Of a DNA stretch of 64,000 bases, positions 17,768 through 25,350 are shown one piece after another. The stretch's first letter is position 1. Each line of letters starts with the position of its first letter. The notes below the pieces were generated by a model. That model saw nothing but the letters and a program-made list of their open reading frames with translations. It did no database searches and was not told where the DNA came from. Source of the DNA: Caulobacteraceae bacterium (GTDB lineage: Bacteria; Pseudomonadota; Alphaproteobacteria; Caulobacterales; Caulobacteraceae); contig JARLIQ010000036.1 in the NCBI GenBank assembly GCA_031291645.1, positions 108,363-172,362 of the forward strand, written 5' to 3'. The position numbers and the translations under genes were made by a program.

Positions 17768-19329
17768 CCTCCGACGATGCCGAAAAGCCTTGTGACATAA
17801 GGCTTTGTGAGCCTTCAGCCTGCTGCACCAGTGTGGTTCACAATCGTCGCCAAACGATCCAAATCATCGCTCGGCCTGAACCGTCTGGGAACGGTCGGCA
17901 GGAACCGTCTGCACGGTCGCCATCACGGTCACGGCGGCGGCACTCGGGCCTGATCGTTCGCGGTAGGGTCTTCTATCTTCGGCTCAGGGTGCCGAGATCG
18001 TTAGAGGCGACGGTCGGGCGAACGCATGTTTGGAGATCGTTGAGGACTGGCGATCTGACCGAGGCCGTCAGGCAGGCCCGGATCGTCGCCTACGATCTTG
18101 AGGTTGCCCTTCGTGGCACCCCTGAAGCCCGCCCAGATCGCCCCCAGATCGCCACAGGCGAGCGTCAGCAGGCTGGAAAGACCTCCGAGAGCCTCGGCCC
18201 GCCAAGGCCGCCAGAGAAGACGCTGCGCGAGCTTCTGGCGATCTTCCTGAACGACCCCGTGAAGGCGCGGGGCGACAAGGTGCGGATGATCTACAACAAC
18301 GCCATCCCCATCGTGGGCGAAGTGCTGGGGATGGACACGCCCATCCGTTCAATCGACCGCGAAGCCTGCCGCCGATTGATGGACATGCTCATGTGGCTTC
18401 CGACCAACAGCAAAAAGCGGTTCCCGAAGTTGACCGCCGTCCAAGCCTCGGAGATGGCGAAAGCCAAGAAGCTGACCTCGACGCTCGGCTACGCCGCCAT
18501 CAACTCGTATCTGAAATGCCTGTCCGCCCTCATGAACTTCGCGATCAACGAGGGCTACATCGACCGGAACCCCGCCAAGGGGTTTCGTGTCGTTGATCCA
18601 AGGCACCGCCGCGACCGGCGCCTCCCGTTCTCAAACGACCAGCTTCGGGCGATCTTCAACGCCCCCCTATATCGAGGCTGCATGGACGATGAATACGGCT
18701 ACGCCGATGTCGGCCCCGCGCGTCCGCGCCGCGCCCGCTTCTGGGTGCCGCTGATTGCGCTGTTCAGCGGGATGCGGATGAACGAAATCTGCCAGCTTGA
18801 TGTGTCCGACATTCGGCTCGTCGATGGCGTGGACTGCTTCCTCATTACGAGCCGCTCCACCGACGGTGGCGACGACAAGAAGGTGAAGACCTCCACGAGC
18901 GAGCGGTTCGTCCCCATCCATCCGCGCCTTACCGAGATCGGCTTCATGGACTTCGTAGACGAACGGCGTCGAAACGGGTCGGCGAAGCTATTTCCCGAAC
19001 TCACCCTCTCGACCACGGGCTACTACTCCGACCCGTTCTCCAAGTGGTTCAGGCGGTTCATTCACAAGGCCAAGGCGACCGGTCCCAAGACGTGCTTTCA
19101 CAGCTTCCGACACTGCTTTCGGGATGCCCTTCGCGAAGCGCGGATCGACCATGATGTTGCGCTCGCGCTGGGTGGGTGGTCTTCCGGCACCGGCACCGAG
19201 GGCACACTCACCGCCGAGGCATACGGTCGAGGGTTCCGTGTGAAGACGCTGTTCGAGGCTATGGAGCGGGTCGATTATCCGGCCCTCGACCTCACTCACT
19301 TACGAGGTGCGATCACTGGACTGGAATGA
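17752..19329 (+). CDS. Tyrosine recombinase (site-specific integrase) of the tRNA-Val element
   Basis: About 500-525 residues. After the arm repeats comes HSGLIVRGRVFYLRLRVPRSL, the typical opening of DUF6538-type integrases, then a SAM-like core-binding domain (~18220-18600) and the catalytic domain. Catalytic residues are visible: Arg in SGMRMNEICQL (~18772), HSFRH (~19100), LGGW, and the tyrosine in AEAYGRGF (~19222). The start is unclear. GTG 17752 is given; GTG 17833 and TTG 17701 are alternatives, all without a good ribosome-binding site. The frame is open back through the tRNA, and comparison with the inverted copy implies coding right up to the att core. Convergent with the AAA/TOPRIM gene, 16 bases apart. 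Confidence 0.85.
   Translation: MVHNRPSDDAEKPCDIRLCEPSACCTSVVHNRRQTIQIIARPEPSGNGRQEPSARSPSRSRRRHSGLIVRGRVFYLRLRVPRSLEATVGRTHVWRSLRTGDLTEAVRQARIVAYDLEVALRGTPEARPDRPQIATGERQQAGKTSESLGPPRPPEKTLRELLAIFLNDPVKARGDKVRMIYNNAIPIVGEVLGMDTPIRSIDREACRRLMDMLMWLPTNSKKRFPKLTAVQASEMAKAKKLTSTLGYAAINSYLKCLSALMNFAINEGYIDRNPAKGFRVVDPRHRRDRRLPFSNDQLRAIFNAPLYRGCMDDEYGYADVGPARPRRARFWVPLIALFSGMRMNEICQLDVSDIRLVDGVDCFLITSRSTDGGDDKKVKTSTSERFVPIHPRLTEIGFMDFVDERRRNGSAKLFPELTLSTTGYYSDPFSKWFRRFIHKAKATGPKTCFHSFRHCFRDALREARIDHDVALALGGWSSGTGTEGTLTAEAYGRGFRVKTLFEAMERVDYPALDLTHLRGAITGLE
17821..17848 (+). repeat. Integrase-arm direct repeat, unit 2 (left copy)
   Basis: Second 28-base unit (TGCTGCACCAGTGTGGTT and following), 81 bases after unit 1 with two mismatches. 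See the unit at 17740. It contains the in-frame GTG (17833) that is one possible integrase start. Confidence 0.7.
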
Positions 19330-19345
19330 AAGGAAGACCGTCGCC

Positions 19346-21265
19346 CTATGCGGTCGCAGGAGTCGCCACCGTTTCCAACATGAAGCGACGCATGCCCGCG
19401 TTCGTTTCGTGGGTGACCTTCACAATCCTCTGATCAATGCCGCGAACCCTAATGGTAGCGGCAAACTCGTCCCGTCCGGCGCGCTTAAAGTCGATCACCT
19501 CAAAGAATTTCCCGAGTCCATTCGCAGAAGCCAAGAAGTGGCCGTTCAAATGATCTCCCGTCCATTCGGCATGGGTGACCACGAGACCCTGAAGCTGATG
19601 CACGTAGTCGCTGAGGTAACTGAGCAATACTGCGTCGGTGTCAACTGGTGCCTTGGCCGGAAGGTATGCAATGCTCTCAAACAATGCACCGTATCGTCTA
19701 TCCCGTGAATCATCATACTGGCCCGAGGAAAGAGCAACCACCTCATCCTCGACCGCCTTCCGCTTCACGCTGTCATTCATGGAGTATCTGTGGCCATTGT
19801 AGCTCGGCAGATAATGTTCGAGCGCACCCCCCGGAAGAAGAAATACGTTCTTGGTCCGCAATATCTCTACGATACGATTTCGACGACCCTCGATTTCTAA
19901 AGCGAGAGCTTCGCCGATCACGGGAGCGATCACGTTTCTACGAGCAGAAAGGTCGGTGAGAACGGCGACGCGAGCCCGAGCAAGGCCCTTGTTGACGAGT
20001 TTTCCGTCTTCCTCAACAGACTTGATGTAGGATTTTAGTTCTTCAAGAGCTTCATCTCCCGGCTGGCTCGATGTCACCGCCTTAACCGCATCGGTCAGTT
20101 TGCGGTCAAGCTCACCACAGTAGTCTCCAAAATCGCGACCGAGCCCCAACGCCGATAAGAACTCGGCGACCTCGCCATCCGCCCTTATGCATTGTCTCAG
20201 GTTACCCAAAAACAGACTATCAAGATCATACAGAAAGAATGCCGACTTGCTCAGGGCACGGCATAGTTCCAAGTATTTATTCACCTCTTCGCAGCCACCA
20301 ACATCAATAATGCAGCTTCCAGCCGCAGTTATTGACACGCGTCGCCTTTCTTGGATCGCTTCGATTATCTGTGCATCGAGAATGCCTTCAACGAAAATCG
20401 GATTGTCAGAAAAGAACAGTTGCTTGTGGTGAACATTTAATCGGGGAACGAGCGACGTAAGTCGTTCCGCCGCCCTACCTTCTACTCCACCTATCGATAC
20501 TGGTGCCGTGTGATGTGAGGAAAACGAGAGCACCGACGCAAGGTCTTCCATGCCTCGTAGATCGATCATGAACGGTGAGTGCGTTATTAGAAATACACCC
20601 TTCTTTCGCCCGCCTGCGTTAGGATCGCCTGCTACCGCACGTATCTCTTGCATTAGAAAGGACTGATACTGCGGATGCAGGTTAAGCTCCGGCTCATCGA
20701 TTATGAGGTATTTGTTTTCGTCGTTATATAGATGAGATAGAAGAACAAGTAGTTCTCGAATGCCGTGACATTCATCACGATCTACGCGATAAGAATCGCC
20801 CGTCTTTCCAGAGACGGCCTTGGGAACAAGATTCCCTGAATCCCACTCGATCTGAATGTTACGATTGAAAAGACTGCTTAGCGTCGCCTCGACCATAATC
20901 CTAATATCAGGTCGCTCTTCGAGTAGAATGTAAGTGTCCACTCCTGATCCGTAGTTGGAGCCTGCGGACTTGAAATGTTGAAAATGTCCCTTTTGGTAGC
21001 CAGCCGCGAGATTGTCACCCCACAGTCCAAAACCGCTGTTGGCCCCCATCCCCGACAATCGGTCTGTTCCCAGCAGTCTCGCGCCGGGAAGTGCTTGCCG
21101 GAGGGAGTCGGCGAATCGCGATTTGCCGCTTCCATTCGGTCCAACGAGAAAGTTGATCGCGCCGATCCGGTCGCGCCGGAAATGCACACCCTCCCATGGC
21201 TTCGGGAGCAGGAACGTCACTGGCTGTTCGATCAAGTCGGACTTCCTGAACGTGAGGGGTGGCAA
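19346..21265 (-). CDS. AAA ATPase-TOPRIM (OLD-like) protein, candidate defence nuclease
   Basis: 639 residues. Walker A GPNGSGKS (42-49), Walker B LIIDEPELNLHP (187-198) and the switch histidine in LITHS (226-230) define an ABC/SMC-like ATPase. A TOPRIM-like domain follows with FVEGILDAQIIEAI (Glu293, Asp297) and YDLDS (Asp347, Asp349). This order is that of OLD-family nucleases and of the ATPase partners of Gabija- and PARIS-like systems; no partner gene is present. Sampled GC is about 52% against about 70% in gph, so it is foreign. The only start is TTG 21265: an in-frame TGA lies five codons upstream. The 3' end meets the integrase 16 bases away. A defence role is inferred. Confidence 0.75.
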   Translation of the reverse strand: MPPLTFRKSDLIEQPVTFLLPKPWEGVHFRRDRIGAINFLVGPNGSGKSRFADSLRQALPGARLLGTDRLSGMGANSGFGLWGDNLAAGYQKGHFQHFKSAGSNYGSGVDTYILLEERPDIRIMVEATLSSLFNRNIQIEWDSGNLVPKAVSGKTGDSYRVDRDECHGIRELLVLLSHLYNDENKYLIIDEPELNLHPQYQSFLMQEIRAVAGDPNAGGRKKGVFLITHSPFMIDLRGMEDLASVLSFSSHHTAPVSIGGVEGRAAERLTSLVPRLNVHHKQLFFSDNPIFVEGILDAQIIEAIQERRRVSITAAGSCIIDVGGCEEVNKYLELCRALSKSAFFLYDLDSLFLGNLRQCIRADGEVAEFLSALGLGRDFGDYCGELDRKLTDAVKAVTSSQPGDEALEELKSYIKSVEEDGKLVNKGLARARVAVLTDLSARRNVIAPVIGEALALEIEGRRNRIVEILRTKNVFLLPGGALEHYLPSYNGHRYSMNDSVKRKAVEDEVVALSSGQYDDSRDRRYGALFESIAYLPAKAPVDTDAVLLSYLSDYVHQLQGLVVTHAEWTGDHLNGHFLASANGLGKFFEVIDFKRAGRDEFAATIRVRGIDQRIVKVTHETNAGMRRFMLETVATPATA

Positions 21266-21537
21266 GACTGCCGGGCATCATTGTTCGGCAACATGAACAC
21301 GGAGAGGGTTGGTTGGAAGCCCCCTTGGCTGACTTCACTTTCTACATCGCCTGCCTGATGGCCTCGGCTTTGTTGGCTGTCCCCAATGACCGCCACAGGT
21401 GCGTTCGGCCAAACGTCGTGACCAACGATCTGGGCACCCTGAGTCGAAGATAGAAGACCCTTCCCCTGACAATCAGGCCGGATTGTCGGCGCCCCGACGG
21501 TGACCGCGACCGCGACGACGGTGAAGAGGCCGTTTGG

Positions 21538-21566
21538 GACGGTTTGTGAACCGCTCTGGTGCAGCA
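21538..21566 (-). repeat. Integrase-arm direct repeat, unit 2 (inverted copy)
   Basis: Begins TGCTGCACCAGAGCGGTT on the minus strand. More diverged than its partner at 21620-21647, but the 81-base phase is kept, which suggests the spacing matters for integrase binding. Confidence 0.55.
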
Positions 21567-21619
21567 GTCAAAGTGTCGAAAAACCCTTTCATCACAACGT
21601 GTTGACCCATCGTCAGAGG

Positions 21620-21647
21620 GGCGATTGTGAACCACGTTGGTGCAGCA
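21620..21647 (-). repeat. Integrase-arm direct repeat, unit 1 (inverted copy)
   Basis: Begins TGCTGCACCAACGTGGTT on the minus strand and matches the left-copy units at 17740 and 17821 closely. Confidence 0.6.
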
Positions 21648-21710
21648 GACAGCCGTTTCCGGCTCCCCGATGGGGAGAAACCGTAAGCGTTTGAAAGGCT
21701 TGGGAAAAAG

Positions 21711-21727
21711 TGGTGGATGCGACAGGG
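21711..21727 (-). other. Attachment-site core, inverted right copy
   Basis: Reverse complement of the last 17 bases of tRNA-Val (17660-17676), identical in all positions. No tRNA 5' half is present beside it; instead the sequence in front carries an ATG and ribosome-binding site. Its inverted orientation is not what simple integration would leave, which is direct attL and attR. Confidence 0.75.
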
Positions 21728-21904
21728 CCATGGCTGAGCCCTCGTCGATGACCGGCTGGTAGGTGCTGCTATCGGGCGTATCGAGGGGCTGGTCGTCGGC
21801 CATATCGGGCGGTCCTGCATGTGATTGGTGGCGAGATCATCTACCGGCTCCGCGCGTCGTGACGCCATGATCGAGGGCGCCACAAGCCCTCAAGGATCAT
21901 CGCC

Positions 21905-22096
21905 ATGTCGCAGTCGCCCTACGTCGAGATAGCCCTTCGGCTCCTGTCGCCCACGTCTCGGGCTTGGGAGCAGCCGTCACACTGCCGGGAGATCGTCGAG
22001 CGGCTCCGCGCCGAGGACGAGTCGGCTCTCGCCGAACAGCTTGAGCGGGCCGCCCGTAGGCCGGAGCCATGGGTGGGCAGTTCGACTGCCGCGTAG
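21905..22096 (+). CDS. Small hypothetical protein
   Basis: 63 residues beginning MSQSPYVEIALRLLSPTSRA, with a charged helical stretch (IVERLRAEDESALAEQLERA). ATG 21905 is preceded by AAGGA about eight bases upstream. No family is recognised. It lies between the inverted integrase remnant and the serine-recombinase remnant, so it may belong to mobile DNA. It could also be a chance frame. Confidence 0.35.
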   Translation: MSQSPYVEIALRLLSPTSRAWEQPSHCREIVERLRAEDESALAEQLERAARRPEPWVGSSTAA

Positions 22097-22097
22097 G

Positions 22098-22330
22098 TCA
22101 GGCTGCGACGGGCTCCGGCGGCGCCGGTTCTCGGGCGACCTTGGTGACGGTCATCGGTGAGGCTTTGTGCAGACGGGCCGTGGCGCGGATGCCCAGACCG
22201 TCGCGCAACGATCTCCTGATCGCCGCCACACGGTCATCGGCCATGGGCTTGCGGCCGGATTTCTTGGTGCTGCGACGCAGGCCCGAGAGGATGCGTTCTC
22301 GGATCATGGCCCGTTCGAACTCGGCATTCT
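22098..22330 (-). pseudogene. Serine recombinase (resolvase/invertase) C-terminal remnant
   Basis: About 77 codons. AEFERAMIRERILSGLRR is the long-helix region that follows the catalytic domain of resolvases. GIRATARLHKASPMTVTKV is the C-terminal helix-turn-helix. The catalytic domain with the active serine is missing; the match begins abruptly near 22330, so this is the tail of a deleted gene. It marks a second, older recombination event at the right edge of the island, immediately before the chromosomal adenylating-enzyme gene. Confidence 0.7.
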
Positions 22331-22456
22331 TCCTCGAAAAGATATCCGACCGCCCCGGCCCAGCGCGGCCCGCCCCGCTCGCGCGCCCTGTGGTTGAGAT
22401 TGTCGGTCCCGATCATAAAGCGTAGCAATGGGCCGAGCTCGCCAGGGGGATGGCTG

Positions 22457-23941
22457 GTGTTCGTACTTCAGGAAATCTACGCCGCCGCGGCCGAGACGCC
22501 GGACAAGCTGGCGGTGGCTTTCAACGGCCGGGCCATTTCCTACGGCGAGTTCTGGCGGCTGATCGACGCGCGGCGACGCCAGCTCGACGCGCTGGCGCCC
22601 GAAAGCGGGACCGTGCTCCTGGCCACCGAGCACATCCTTGAAAGTTGGCTGCTGGTGCTCGCCCTGCGCAGCCTGGGGCTCGACACCGCGGTCGTCCGCA
22701 GCGCCGAGGAGGCGGCGCTGTTCGAGGGGACCGACGTCAGCGGCCTGATCACCCTCGACCCGGAGCCCCACCTGGAGTTGACGGCGCCGGCCGGCGCGCG
22801 GCGGCTGCACTTGGCGCGCCTCACAGACGGACCGGTCTCAACCGCGGGCCCCCTCGGGCCCCAGCCGAACCTGCGCCCGCCGGGCGGCCACATCCTGCTG
22901 ACCTCCGGCACCACCGGCCGGCACAAGAAGATCCGCTCGACCTCCGGCGAGAAGCCCGACCAGATCCGCGCCCGCCGCGAACGCTACCAGGAGCTGGAGG
23001 GCCATCGCCCCACCGGCGAAGACACCGTCTCGGCGATCTTCAATTTCGGCCTGTGGACGGCGGCCGGCTACGCCCAGCCGATCTTCACCTGGTGCCAGCG
23101 CGGCGGGGTGGTGATCCACCAGGACGACGACTTCCACCGCGCCCTCGACTGGCCCGGCCTGACCCACGCGACCGTCACCCCCTACAGCCTTTCCATGCTC
23201 ATGGCGCTGCCCGAGGGCGCCTATCAGGCCCACCCCGACCTGCAGCTGATGATCGTGTCCGGGTCGGTGACGCCCGCCTTGGTGCGCGAGACGCGCCGGC
23301 GGCTGACGTCCAAGATCACCATCAGCCTCGCCTCGACCGAAGCCGGCGGCTGGGCCCGCACGGTGGTCGAGAACGACGAGGACCTGCGCTGGTACAAGCT
23401 GGACCCCAAGCGCCGGGTCGAGGTGGTGGACGACGCGGGCCAGCCCCTGCCGCCCGGCCAGCTCGGCCGCGTGCGCGTCGAGCTGCGCCCCGACGGGCCA
23501 CGGGGCTACCACGGCGATCCGGAGAGCACGGCGGCGTTTTTCGACGAGACCTGGTTCTATCCCGGCGACCTCGGCGTGCTGGACGGCAAGGGCCGGCTGG
23601 CCCTGCACGGGCGCACCACCGACATCGTGCACATCGGCGGCGACAAGCATCCGGTGGAGCCCTGGGAGCGGGCGATCCAGGAGCGGCTGGAGTGCGAGGG
23701 GGTCTGCATCCTGTCGGGCCGCTGGGACACCGACGACGAGCGCCTGCACGTCTTCATCGAGAGCCGGCGGCCGATCTCGGCCAAGGCGCTCAGCGAGGCG
23801 CTGCGTTCGACCCTGTTCGGCTTCACCGACGTCCGGGTTCATCGGGTGGACGCCCTGCCCCGCACCGGCACCGGCAAGGTCCGGCGGATCGATCTGGCCC
23901 AGCAGCTGCACGAGGGCCGCTACCAAACCATCCGAGCCTGA
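22457..23941 (+). CDS. AMP-dependent acyl-adenylate/CoA ligase-like protein
   Basis: 494 residues. The adenylate-forming motif LLTSGTTGRHKKIRS (P-loop), ASTEAGGW in place of the usual motif 3, YPGDLGVLDGKGRLALHGRTTD, and the C-terminal GTGKVRRIDL lysine segment identify an ANL-superfamily enzyme that activates a carboxylate with ATP. The substrate is unknown; it is more divergent than fatty acyl-CoA ligases. The start is GTG 22457 with AGGGGGA six bases upstream; an earlier in-frame GTG at 22394 lacks support. The CYP153-like gene follows on the same strand, suggesting oxidation and activation of an aliphatic substrate (inference). Confidence 0.8.
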   Translation: MFVLQEIYAAAAETPDKLAVAFNGRAISYGEFWRLIDARRRQLDALAPESGTVLLATEHILESWLLVLALRSLGLDTAVVRSAEEAALFEGTDVSGLITLDPEPHLELTAPAGARRLHLARLTDGPVSTAGPLGPQPNLRPPGGHILLTSGTTGRHKKIRSTSGEKPDQIRARRERYQELEGHRPTGEDTVSAIFNFGLWTAAGYAQPIFTWCQRGGVVIHQDDDFHRALDWPGLTHATVTPYSLSMLMALPEGAYQAHPDLQLMIVSGSVTPALVRETRRRLTSKITISLASTEAGGWARTVVENDEDLRWYKLDPKRRVEVVDDAGQPLPPGQLGRVRVELRPDGPRGYHGDPESTAAFFDETWFYPGDLGVLDGKGRLALHGRTTDIVHIGGDKHPVEPWERAIQERLECEGVCILSGRWDTDDERLHVFIESRRPISAKALSEALRSTLFGFTDVRVHRVDALPRTGTGKVRRIDLAQQLHEGRYQTIRA

Positions 23942-24078
23942 CCCGGCGCGGCGCGACTTCGGTTGACGCCGCCGGGCAGGACTGTTCGAATGCGCCCATA
24001 AGAACCCAGGGAAGAAACGCGACCTCGCATGATGGCCGATAACGGCCGGGTGCGACGGCCTTCGAGCAGGAGGTGGTT

Positions 24079-25350
24079 GTGGGCGACGGATCGATCGATT
24101 TCAGGCATGAGGCGCGCGCCCGCGCCTACGCCGAGCCGCTGGAAGCGCTGAACCCGGCCCAGCCGGACCTGTTCCACAACGACGCCATGTGGCCCTATTT
24201 CGACCGGCTGCGGGCCGAGGCGCCGGTCCATTTCACGCCCGAAAGCGACTATGGGCCCTACTGGTCCATCACCCGCTACAACGACATCATGGCGGTGGAC
24301 ACCAACCACCAGGTCTTCTCGTCGGCCGACGGCATCGTCCTGCAGAGCCTTGAGGCCCAGGCCGAGACCGCCAAGCGCCCCACCCGCCCCAGCTTCATCT
24401 CGATGGACCCGCCACGCCACGACGAGCAGCGCCGCACGGTCAGCCCCGTGGTGGCGCCGTCGAACCTGCAGCGGATGGGACCGGTCATCCGCGAACGCGC
24501 CGGGCTGATCCTGGACGGCCTGCCGATCGGCGAGGAGTTCGACTGGGTGGACCTGGTGTCCAAGGAACTGACGGCGATGACCCTCGCCACCCTGTTCGAC
24601 TTCCCGTTCGAGGACCGCCGCCGCCTGACCCACTGGTCGGACGTGATGACCAACGCGCCCGGCTTCGGGCCGGTGACGAGCTGGGAGCAGAAGCGGGAGG
24701 AGATCGACGAGTGCTTCGGGGTCTTCGACGCCCTGTGGAACGAGCGCGTCAACGCCGAGCCCAAGTTCGACCTGATCTCGATGCTGGCCCACGGCGAGTC
24801 CACGCGGAACATGGACGCCCACGAGTACCACGGGAACCTGGGCCTGCTGATCATCGGCGGCAACGACACCACCCGAAACACCATCTCCGGCTCGGTCTAT
24901 GCGCTGAACCAGAACCCGGCCCAGTACGACATGCTGAGGGCGAACCCGGCGCTGATCCCCTCGATGGTCTCCGAGACCATCCGCTGGCAGACGCCGCTCG
25001 CCCACATGCGCCGGATCGCGACCCAGGACTTCGAATTCGGCGGCAAGACCATCCGCGAAGGCGACAAGGTGGTCATGTGGTACGTCTCGGGCAACCGCGA
25101 CGACACGGTGATCGAGGCCCCCAACAGTTACGTCATCGACCGGGCGCGGCCCAGGATGCACATCTCGTTCGGCTTCGGGGTGCACCGCTGCGTCGGCAAC
25201 CGGCTGGCCGAACTGCAGCTGACCATCATCTGGGAGGAGATCCTCAAGCGCTTCCCGACGATCGAGCTGGCGGGCGAGCCGCAGCGCACCCATTCGATCT
25301 TCGTCAAGGGCTACGAGACCCTGCCGGTGGTGATCCCCCGCCGGAACTAG
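24079..25350 (+). CDS. Cytochrome P450, CYP153-like
   Basis: 423 residues. The heme-ligand loop is HISFGFGVHRCVGNRLAELQ (Cys371), the I-helix motif is IIGGNDTTRNTISG and the ExxR helix is SETIRW. The GGNDTTRN and FGFGVHRCVGNRLAE combination is that of the CYP153 group, soluble terminal hydroxylases of n-alkanes and fatty acids that need ferredoxin and ferredoxin reductase, neither of which is nearby. GTG 24079 is preferred: AGGAGG ends five bases before it and would overlap the alternative GTG 24073. Its last 47 bases overlap the convergent response-regulator gene. Confidence 0.9.
   Translation: MGDGSIDFRHEARARAYAEPLEALNPAQPDLFHNDAMWPYFDRLRAEAPVHFTPESDYGPYWSITRYNDIMAVDTNHQVFSSADGIVLQSLEAQAETAKRPTRPSFISMDPPRHDEQRRTVSPVVAPSNLQRMGPVIRERAGLILDGLPIGEEFDWVDLVSKELTAMTLATLFDFPFEDRRRLTHWSDVMTNAPGFGPVTSWEQKREEIDECFGVFDALWNERVNAEPKFDLISMLAHGESTRNMDAHEYHGNLGLLIIGGNDTTRNTISGSVYALNQNPAQYDMLRANPALIPSMVSETIRWQTPLAHMRRIATQDFEFGGKTIREGDKVVMWYVSGNRDDTVIEAPNSYVIDRARPRMHISFGFGVHRCVGNRLAELQLTIIWEEILKRFPTIELAGEPQRTHSIFVKGYETLPVVIPRRN

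Larger units (their letters stand above)
21342..21731 (-). pseudogene. Truncated inverted copy of the integrase head
   Basis: The first ~129 codons of an integrase related to the one at 17752 but in opposite orientation, ending ATG-TAG at 21347-21342 just before the core-binding domain. It contains the att core, the hairpin, both arm repeats and RQSGLIVRGRVFYLRLRVP. Unlike the left copy it has a proper start: ATG 21731, two codons before the att core, with GAGGG seven bases upstream. Between the att core and SDD the two copies differ mostly at third codon positions. It points at the AAA/TOPRIM gene and may now supply its promoter (inference). Confidence 0.75.
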
